A stretch of DNA of 5,050 bases, from the NCBI GenBank assembly GCA_032111745.1, contig JAULUH010000249.1:1-5050 (forward strand). Direction: 5' to 3'. Shown here in pieces: positions 1-5,050 of the stretch. Both the position numbers and the translations under genes were made by a program. The DNA is from JAULUH01 sp032111745 (GTDB lineage Bacteria; Chloroflexota; Anaerolineae; JAAEKA01). Under the pieces are notes generated by a model, which was not told where the DNA came from, did not search any database, and was given only the letters and a program-made list of their open reading frames with translations. Within the stretch, counting starts at the first letter, position 1; every line of letters begins with the position of its first letter.

Positions 1-878
1 TGGCCGGGGGTCTCCATGTCGAAGTGCACCTGGCCGGCATGTTTGGCCTGCAACGGCCAGGACCCATCCTTGCGCCGTTTTTGCAGCAGGACATCCAGGG
101 CGTCCTGCATGCGGGGATCGTAGCCCACGCCGGCGTTCCCGAAGTAGTCCAGCGCCCGCAGGATATCGTAGAACCAGCGCGAGGGGTAGGACAGCATCAA
201 GAAGCTGGGGTTGATGATCGCGCCGGTGCGGTCGGAGCGGAACAGGCGATGCTGCAGCACGAACTCCCGCGCCCGGTGGGCGATGGCCTCCAGCTCGGCC
301 GGGCGGTAGGTGTAGCCGTTGGCCAGGTACTCGCCGATGCCCTCCAGCACCGAGATGGTCGAGTGCAGCGAGCTGTGGATGGCGCCGTGAACATTGGACT
401 CGCAGTTGAAGCCGCCGTCGGGCAAGGGCATGCCGATCAGGAAGTCCACGACGGATTGCAGCGACGCGGCGGGCATCCCGAAGTAGGCCGCGTAGTTGAG
501 CACCATGCCGCTGACACAGACCTCGCCTTTCCTGCTGGTCTTCATCGGGTTGACGCCACCGTCGGCTTCCTTGTGCTGCGCCAGGACCTGGCCGATGCTC
601 GCGCGGATCTGGGCATGGTCGGGCGCAATGCCCAGGTGCCTCAGGTCGAGCAGGGTGTAGTGGGTCGAGATCCACTTGGGCTGGTAGAAGCCTTTACCCC
701 AGTGGCCGTCAGGCCGGCGCGCGGCCAGGAACTGTTTACCCCAGCCCTCCGTGGCGATGCGCGCCCGCAGGTCGGGGCGTTCCTCGCCCAGCAGATCGCG
801 GTGGACCTGGTACTGGATGGCGACGTCGCCTGCCAACAGCCAGTCGATGAGATCGTTTGGGATCGAAACCGGTGTCAT
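1..878 (-). CDS. Terpenoid cyclase/prenyltransferase-like alpha/alpha-toroid protein (3' end outside window)
   Basis: An open frame runs from an ATG at 878 to the left edge without a stop, giving 292 residues of a longer protein. The start is well supported: GGAGG lies 5 nt upstream (888-884). The sequence has the spaced glycine/aromatic turns of squalene-cyclase and prenyltransferase-beta repeats: RPDGHWG (55-61), EADGGVN (104-110), LPDGGFNCE (152-160) and KDGSWPLQ (270-277), separated by helical stretches of 40-110 residues. No signal peptide or membrane segment is seen, so it is probably cytosolic. The DxDD-type motif of true squalene-hopene cyclases is not visible in the part present, so I would not call it a hopanoid enzyme; substrate and reaction are unknown. 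Short toroid proteins of this kind are usually annotated only as squalene cyclase-like or hypothetical. It lies 23 nt after the hydrolase stop and is probably the last visible gene of the operon. Fold fairly sure, function not. Confidence 0.75.
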   Translation of the reverse strand, partial: MTPVSIPNDLIDWLLAGDVAIQYQVHRDLLGEERPDLRARIATEGWGKQFLAARRPDGHWGKGFYQPKWISTHYTLLDLRHLGIAPDHAQIRASIGQVLAQHKEADGGVNPMKTSRKGEVCVSGMVLNYAAYFGMPAASLQSVVDFLIGMPLPDGGFNCESNVHGAIHSSLHSTISVLEGIGEYLANGYTYRPAELEAIAHRAREFVLQHRLFRSDRTGAIINPSFLMLSYPSRWFYDILRALDYFGNAGVGYDPRMQDALDVLLQKRRKDGSWPLQAKHAGQVHFDMETPG

Positions 879-901
879 GCCAGCCTCCTTGTCGGTTGAG
901 G

Positions 902-1691
902 TCAGTCTTCACGCAGAAACGCCAGCACATCCTGCCTGAACTGCTTGCCCGACGCTGGATGGCCCATGCCGGCATAGAGGATCAGCCGGGCGTTGGGGAT
1001 GCCGGCGGCGGTCTCGCGGAAGAGCGCGGGCGTATAGAACGGGTCGCGGCCACCTGTGATGACCAGGGTTGGCGCTGCGATCCGCGCCAGCGGCTGCTGG
1101 AAGCTGAACTGATCCTCGGCCAGGATGGTGACCACCAGGTCGGAGGGATCGGTGGGCTTGCTCAAGGACAGGAGCGTCGATGCCAGCCCGGCCTGCACGC
1201 GGCCCAGCAGGCTTGGGCCCAGCATGAAGCGCAGCAGAACCGCCCAGGCCTCCCGCCACCGGCGCTGCTCCGCCAGCCGTCCCACCTCCAACTGCGCCGC
1301 CCTGGCCGGGTCGCTCAGCCTGTGGGCGCTGGAATGGAGCCAGCCGGCGCGCAACGTGAGGATGGTCGGCAGCCAGGGGTTGGACGATGGAGCCGCCGGT
1401 GGAGATGCCGATCACGTCCACCGGGCCGCCGAACTCGTCGCGGATCGTCACCGCGTAGTCGGCGGCCATGTCAGCCAGCGTGTAGCCCTGGGGCAGTCCC
1501 GGCCTGCGCAGCACGCTGAACACGGTGTAATCCTGGCCAAGGAAGCGGTACATGGAGGTCGCCAGGCCGGACTGCGGCTTGTTCTCGAAAGTCAAGCCCC
1601 GGACGACGACCAGCGGGCGCGGCCCGCGGCCCAGGCCGTTGTAGGGCAGGCCGCTGCGGAAGTGACCGGCGGCTGGTTGTGATGGCGTCAC
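902..1691 (-). pseudogene. Alpha/beta hydrolase, frameshifted
   Basis: Two overlapping frames together make one alpha/beta-hydrolase of about 263 residues, a normal size for the family. The first frame, from a GTG at 1691, gives residues 1-117. It holds the strand LVVVRGLTFEN (27-37, oxyanion-hole region) and the nucleophile elbow G-I-S-T-G-G with Ser97. At about 1341-1340 homology moves to another frame that runs to a TGA at 904-902. That second part carries ITGGRDPFY (acid Asp about 217 in repaired numbering) and GMGHP (His about 245). The break reads ..RRL then LHSSAHRLSD; a lost two-base piece of a valine codon (CTG GTG CTC becoming CTG G CTC) would explain it. All triad residues survive, so the lesion is recent or is a sequence error. 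The substrate cannot be told; esterase, lipase or haloperoxidase-like activities all fit. The start is uncertain: GTG 1691 has no good ribosome site, whereas an ATG at 1708 overlaps the flavodoxin stop but soon hits a stop. Confidence 0.82.
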
Positions 1692-1704
1692 GGGATAGCT
1701 CGCT

Positions 1705-2202
1705 TCATGGATTGGCCGCGATCTGCCGGCCCCAAGCTGTGGCGCGCTCCATCTCGCCTTCCTCCAACGGACCTTCTGTGCCCTTGACGATGAAGCCTTC
1801 CGGCGGCATGACCACCTGCCCGCCCTTGGTCTCGAGGCTGGCTGATATCTTGGGCGCGGCGTAGCCGAGGCGGTCCAGGAACTTGCCGAACCAACGCATG
1901 GCGCCGTTCAGCGCATCCATGTCGGTGCGCGTATCGAAGGCGACGACTCTAACGCCCGCCAATGCTTTGTCTGGCACACGATCCAGGAACTCCCGCATGG
2001 GAGGCGATGGGTGGGAACCGTGGGTGGGAGCGCCCACGATCAACAGATCCCAGCCCGCCAGTTGGCCGGCGTGCGCTTCGCCGACCGGGAGCACCCGGAC
2101 GCTGCCAGAGGCTCCCAATCCCTCGGCCAGGCCGTCGCCGATGGCGTAAGCGATCTTCTCGGTGTTGCCGTAGCGCGAATCGTAGATGAGAAGAGCTTTC
2201 AT
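1705..2202 (-). CDS. Flavodoxin (FMN-binding electron carrier domain protein)
   Basis: This 165-residue protein is the length of a single flavodoxin domain. The N-terminal strand MKALLIYDS is followed by the FMN phosphate-binding loop SRYGNTEKIA (residues 9-18, the family's (S/T)xxGNT pattern). LLIVGAPTHGSHPSPP (53-68) forms the strand and first isoalloxazine-flanking loop, and VVAFDTR (86-92) the second. The expected role is carrying FMN and passing electrons or sensing redox state in the cytosol; the partner is unknown. The frame stays open far upstream, but homology begins at the ATG at 2202, which has GAGG (2212-2209) 6 nt ahead. The upstream part of that frame is a shadow of the membrane-protein gene. 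The ATG overlaps the membrane gene's stop (ATGA, 2202-2199), so translation is likely coupled. The product resembles protoporphyrinogen oxidase/multimeric flavodoxin-like proteins, but nothing in the sequence fixes a more specific name. Confidence 0.9.
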   Translation of the reverse strand: MKALLIYDSRYGNTEKIAYAIGDGLAEGLGASGSVRVLPVGEAHAGQLAGWDLLIVGAPTHGSHPSPPMREFLDRVPDKALAGVRVVAFDTRTDMDALNGAMRWFGKFLDRLGYAAPKISASLETKGGQVVMPPEGFIVKGTEGPLEEGEMERATAWGRQIAANP

Positions 2203-2930
2203 TCTTGGCCTCGCTTGAGTAGGCCTCGGGCCAGCAGGGGGAACCAGGCCAGGTAGAACACGCCGGCGATCCACAGCATGGTCGTGGCCACCGACGGCAG
2301 CAGCAGGCCGACGAACACGTGCAGAAGATCCGGCCCGTTGGCCGCCAGCCCGCTGACGGCCGTGCCCTTGCTGAAGGCCTTGCTGCGCAGCATCACCGCC
2401 GAGACCAGGACAAAGCCGCCTTGCATGAAGATGCCGGCCAGAAAGCCGTTGGTACTGTGCCACATGTCGCCGGCGATGACGGCCTCTCCGGCCACCAACA
2501 ATTGCTCCTGCGCAGCAGCCGTCGCGGCCGCGGCATACAGGTCGCTCAGGCGGACCATCGAGAAGGCCGAATGGTTGGCCAGCGCGAGGACCACGCCGAC
2601 GTAGACCAGCGCAGTGGCCAGGCCCGCGTAGGCGCCATCGCTGCGCCGCAGGGCGCCGTAGATGCCGTAGGAGGTGATGCTGAAGAGGCAGATCATGACG
2701 AGGGTGGGGAAGTCGAGACGCAGCAGCCCCACCACACGATCGTTCTGCAGCATCGCAAAATACTCTTGGGCGGTTGCCGGCTCCAAGCCTACGGCGATGC
2801 CGGCCACGACTGAGAGCAACAGGCAAAGCAATTGCGCCAGAGTGGCCCAGCCAGCCAGGCGGCGTAAGGCGCCCCATTGGGAGGTCGCGGCTTGGGCGAC
2901 CAACGGGCGATCGAGTGCTAACTGTGACAT
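2199..2930 (-). CDS. Multi-pass membrane protein, DUF4386-like
   Basis: The 243-residue product is mostly hydrophobic. Likely membrane segments are at about 28-49, 72-92, 102-119, 161-181 and 203-236, the last long enough for two helices, so five or six spans. A short polar N-terminus (LDRPLVAQ) and basic turns such as LRR and LLKRG fit an inner-membrane protein with its C-terminus probably cytoplasmic. No signal peptide cleavage site, cofactor-binding histidine pairs or transporter signature is visible. Overall size, span pattern and neighbours resemble DUF4386-type proteins, for which no biochemical function is established; that assignment is tentative. The start at ATG 2930 is well supported: AAGGAG (2942-2937) sits 6 nt upstream, inside or next to the end of the preceding small gene. 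The next gene, flavodoxin, starts within its stop codon, so the two products may act together, for example a membrane component with a soluble flavin partner (inference). Confidence 0.8.
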   Translation of the reverse strand: MSQLALDRPLVAQAATSQWGALRRLAGWATLAQLLCLLLSVVAGIAVGLEPATAQEYFAMLQNDRVVGLLRLDFPTLVMICLFSITSYGIYGALRRSDGAYAGLATALVYVGVVLALANHSAFSMVRLSDLYAAAATAAAQEQLLVAGEAVIAGDMWHSTNGFLAGIFMQGGFVLVSAVMLRSKAFSKGTAVSGLAANGPDLLHVFVGLLLPSVATTMLWIAGVFYLAWFPLLARGLLKRGQE

Positions 2931-3163
2931 GGTACGCTCCTTGTGTCATCCGTTTCCTGGCGGCTCATCGACAAGATGACGAAACCCAGCGTATGCAGGT
3001 GGCGCATCAGGCCGATGAGCCCTGACTGGTCGGTTTGGACGGACAGGTGCGTCGCCGCCGGATAGACCTGCGCCACCACCACCTGGACGGGACTCAGGCG
3101 ATTGAAATCGGTCTCGCTCACCGGGTCGCGCACCACAATCTGGTAGTAAGAGAGGTCTTCCAT
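2918..3163 (-). CDS. Small conserved protein (81 aa) of a LAL-regulator-associated type
   Basis: The first gene after the promoter encodes 81 residues, soluble and without a signal peptide. The ATG at 3163 is preceded by AGGAG (3177-3173), spaced 9 nt. The reading is YYQIVVRDPV (6-15), a beta-rich middle, then DQSGLIGLMRHLHTLGFVIL (45-64). This last part matches the ending I know from many short hypothetical proteins in Chloroflexota and Actinobacteria, where a D-Q-(A/S)-x-L-x-G-L-L-x-x-(I/L)-x-x-L-G-x-x-(L/I)-L-S pattern closes a 70-90 residue protein of unknown function. Its place directly downstream of a LAL regulator is typical in my recollection. The last 15 or so residues (RQETDD and onward) lie beyond the conserved pattern and overlap the membrane gene by 13 nt. 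It is a real gene rather than a shadow, judging by start site, motif and position; the role is unknown, perhaps regulatory or as a partner of the encoded proteins. Confidence 0.75.
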   Translation of the reverse strand: MEDLSYYQIVVRDPVSETDFNRLSPVQVVVAQVYPAATHLSVQTDQSGLIGLMRHLHTLGFVILSMSRQETDDTRSVPCHS

Positions 3164-3205
3164 GGCATGTCGCTCCTGTCTGCTCCAACTCGTTCAACTG
3201 CCTCC

Positions 3206-3234
3206 ATCATAGCAGCCATGGAAACGATAAGGAA
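3206..3234 (-). promoter_or_regulatory. Candidate extended -10 promoter for the operon, weak -35
   Basis: On the minus strand, TGCTATGAT (3214-3206) combines a near-consensus -10 (TATGAT) with the extended TGn element. At 17 bp spacing the -35 would be TTCCTT (3234-3229), which matches the TTGACA consensus only at its first two bases. Transcription would start near 3199, leaving about 36 nt before the ATG at 3163. The strong -10, poor -35 and the repeats just upstream suggest activator dependence. The assignment is by eye only. Confidence 0.5.
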
Positions 3235-3240
3235 CGCATG

Positions 3241-3274
3241 AAGATGTGATCCGAAGGGAAAAAAGATGTGATTC
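3241..3274 (-). repeat. 12-bp direct repeat pair, candidate activator (LAL/MalT-type) binding boxes
   Basis: On the plus strand AAGATGTGATCC (3241-3252) and AAGATGTGATTC (3263-3274) match at 11 of 12 positions, with 10 identical bases in a row, and repeat with a period of 22 bp, about two helical turns. On the transcribed (minus) strand they read G(A/G)ATCACATCTT. With a start site near 3199 they sit at about -42 to -53 and -64 to -75, where an activator touching RNA polymerase would bind. MalT-family proteins are known to act on arrays of directly repeated sites. The far copy ends on the regulator's TAG stop. Binding by this regulator is inference. Confidence 0.55.
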
Positions 3275-5027
3275 TACTCTTCTCTCTGGATCAGCTGTTC
3301 CCGGCGCGCTGAGGCAATGGCCTGGGTGCGGTTGTTCACGCCCAGCTTGCCATAGACGGCCTTGACGTGCGAGCGCACGGTGTTGAGGGTAATAAACAGC
3401 CGCTCGCCGATCTGCTGGTAGGTCAGACCTTCGGCCATCAGGCGCAAGACGTCCAGCTCCCGTTCGCTCAACGGCTCCACCGCTGCGGCCAGTCCCAGCG
3501 TGGAGGATGGTTTGCTCTGCTCATGGACTGGCGCTCCCTCGTCGCCCGTTCTGGTGGGCGGCGCAGGCTCGGCAAAGGCTGCCAGGAGGCGCCGGGCGTA
3601 GTCTGCCTGCGCGGCGTCCAGCCAGCCCAGCTCCAGCAGCTCGGCCAGCGCCGCGGCAATGGGTGAGCCCTCTTCGACGAAGAGGCTGATGGCCCCCTGC
3701 GGCTCGGCCATCTCAACGGCGCGGGCCACATCGGCCAGGCCGGCCTGCTCGTCGCCCAGCGCTGCGTGCATCTGGCCGCGCAGCAGGAGCGCCTTCAACA
3801 CGATGAGAACGTGTTGGCTGTGCCGGGCCCGGTCGATCAGCCGGTCGGCCAATTCGGTTGCCCGCCGCAGGCGGTCCTGACCTCGCTCCGAGCCACCGTT
3901 GCGGCGTAATCCGCCGCGGCCAGCGCATGGTCGATGGCCTCGCCGGCCAGGCCAGCCTGGGCATACCAGCGGCTGGCGCGGCGGTGCAGATCGGCCGTCT
4001 CTCCTTCGGATCGCGCTAGCTGGCGGTCGCACAGCAGATCGGCAAACAGCGGATGATAGCGATACCAGCGCCCCTCGTCGTCCAGCGGGATCAGGAACAG
4101 GTTGGCGGTGAGCAGTTGCTCCAACAACTGCGCGCTGCCGGCGCGACCGGTAACTGCGTCGCACAGCGCCCCGTTCAGCCTCTCCAGGATCGACGTTTGC
4201 AGCAGGAAGTCCTGGATCTCGGGCTGCCGCCGCTGGAGCACTTCCTCGGTGAGGTAGCTCAGGATGAAGCGGTGCGTGCCCCTTAAGCCGGCGATGAAAC
4301 CAGAGGGGTCTGCCCGGTCACGGATCGACAGGCCGGCCAGTTGCAGCCCGGCGATCCAGCCCTCGGTCTTGTCTGCCAGGCTGGCAATATCGAACTGGGA
4401 AAGCGACAGGCCCATCACCTGGCTGAGGAGGTCGGCGGTCTCAGGTCGTGTGAAGCGCAAATCGCCGGCACGGATTTCGGTGAGCTGGTTGCGAGCGCGC
4501 AGGCGGGCCAGGGGCAGGTCGGGGTCCTCCCGGGTGAGCAGAACCAGGTGCAGCGCTGGGGGCAGGTTGCCAACCAGCGTCTGCAACACCTGCAGGATGA
4601 AGCGGTCCTGGATCAGGTGCAGGTCGTCCAGGATCAGCAGAAATCTATGCTCTGCCGCCAGCAGGTCGTTGATCGGCGTTGCGCTGATGATGTCGCCAGG
4701 TGGAAGCTGGCCCGCTGCCAGCAGGGCGGCGATCTCCGCCCCGACGCCTGGCGCTGCCTGCTGCAGCGCGGCGAAGAAATAGGTGAAGAACCGTTGCGGC
4801 TCGTCGTCGGCCGGGTCCAACGTCAACCAGGCGACCGGCCAGTCCAGGGTGCGCACCCAGTCGCCGACGCACACCGTCTTGCCGAAGCCGGCCGGCGCCG
4901 ACAGCAGCGTGATCTGCCGGCCGGCCTCCAGCCCGTCGTTCAGGCGCCGGACGAGATGGGGCCGCTGAGTCCGCTGGGGCGGGATGGCAGGTGGGCGGAG
5001 TTTGGTAGCCAGCAGGTGGGAGTTCAC
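3274..5027 (-). pseudogene. MalT-like LuxR-family (LAL) transcriptional regulator, frameshifted and internally deleted
   Basis: The first frame, from GTG 5027 (GAGAG 5037-5033 ahead, spacing 5), gives 396 residues. It contains LLATKLRPP (5-13), Walker A SAPAGFGKT (43-51), Walker B LLILDDLHLI (130-139), the LAL signature EGWIAGLQLAGLSI (222-235), RYHPLFADLL (323-332) and LHRRASRWY (347-355). After about residue 379 homology fails and the frame stops at 3839-3837. A second frame picks up at about 3865 with TELADRLIDRA, then RAVEMAEPQGAISLFVEEG, and ends in a complete LuxR/GerE helix-turn-helix (about 3474-3301; PLSERELDVLRLMAEG, recognition helix near NTVRSHVKAVYGKLGV), stop TAG at 3276-3274. 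The two parts total about 575-585 residues, against roughly 850-950 for LAL proteins and 901 for E. coli MalT. About 300 residues of the TPR-like sensor region therefore seem lost, along with the frame. Read as a broken ATP-dependent activator, presumably of the downstream operon. A standalone C-terminal HTH product is possible, but its internal ATGs (3771, 3711) lack good ribosome sites. Confidence 0.85.
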
Positions 5028-5050
5028 GCTAGCTCTCGATTGCGATTTCC

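Noticed and set aside
24..899. Long plus-strand open frame (291 codons) antisense to the toroid gene
   Set aside because: The minus strand over the same span has a ribosome site and clear repeat motifs. The plus frame gives only low-complexity G/A/V/R-rich sequence, typical of a GC-rich shadow.
857..1682. Plus-strand open frames opposite the hydrolase (857-1519 and 1125-1682)
   Set aside because: Their products are Arg/Gln/Ser-rich with no family motif, while the minus strand carries the hydrolase motifs.
2203..2949. Upstream extension of the flavodoxin frame, giving a 414-residue fusion
   Set aside because: Over this part the frame is Arg/Gly-rich shadow of the membrane-protein gene. Flavodoxin homology and a ribosome site start at 2202.
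3241..3274. CRP-like site, because of the TGTGA cores
   Set aside because: A CRP site needs an inverted TGTGA-N6-TCACA; here both copies face the same way with a 22-bp period.
3238..3275. Terminator after the regulator gene, suggested by the T-run on the minus strand
   Set aside because: No stable GC hairpin lies before the TTTTTT stretch; the T-run is only part of the repeat spacer.
3899..4164. Upstream part of the regulator's C-terminal frame, as if a separate 296-residue protein began at 4164
   Set aside because: From 4164 to about 3900 this frame is Arg/Pro-rich noise, while the other frame carries conserved LAL sequence. Only the part below about 3865 is real coding.
4264..4782. Plus-strand frame of 172 codons opposite the regulator's ATPase domain
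   Set aside because: Its product is Ser/Arg-rich and it covers the Walker B and signature region of the minus-strand LAL gene; it is a shadow.

Overview
GC-rich bacterial DNA in which every gene I can support lies on the minus strand, so the window reads biologically from right (5050) to left (1). Gene content suggests a filamentous/environmental Chloroflexota (Caldilineae/Anaerolineae-like). The indicators are a MalT-type large ATP-binding LuxR regulator (LAL), a tiny protein of a kind often seen beside such regulators, a DUF4386-like membrane protein, a flavodoxin, an alpha/beta hydrolase and a squalene-cyclase-like toroid protein. The taxonomic guess is inference from family resemblance, not from a marker gene.

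Layout in transcription order: (1) 5027-3274, a LAL transcription regulator. Its N-terminal ATPase half and its C-terminal LuxR DNA-binding half are in different frames, and much of the central TPR-like sensor region appears to be missing. (2) 3273-3164, a short intergenic control region. It holds a 12-bp direct repeat (one mismatch, 22-bp period) followed by an extended -10 promoter (TGCTATGAT) with a poor -35, the layout of an activator-dependent promoter. (3) 3163-2918, an 81-aa small protein. (4) 2930-2199, a 243-aa multi-pass membrane protein overlapping the small gene by 13 nt. (5) 2202-1705, a 165-aa flavodoxin that starts inside the membrane gene's stop (ATGA). (6) 1691-902, an alpha/beta hydrolase with intact triad residues (Ser, Asp, His) but split by a frameshift near 1340; its 5' end may carry a second lesion. 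(7) 878 to the left edge, the first 292 residues of a terpenoid-cyclase/prenyltransferase-like alpha/alpha-toroid protein that continues outside the window.

Genes 3-7 look like one operon: same strand, overlaps or gaps of at most about 23 nt, no terminator seen between them. The regulator directly upstream is its obvious candidate activator. The striking point is that the regulator and the hydrolase are both broken while the promoter, the repeats and the other operon genes look intact. That implies either a decaying locus in this genome, control taken over by a paralogous LAL, or sequencing/assembly error. I found no RNA genes, CRISPR, insertion sequence or phage signals, and no wholly novel system is evident.
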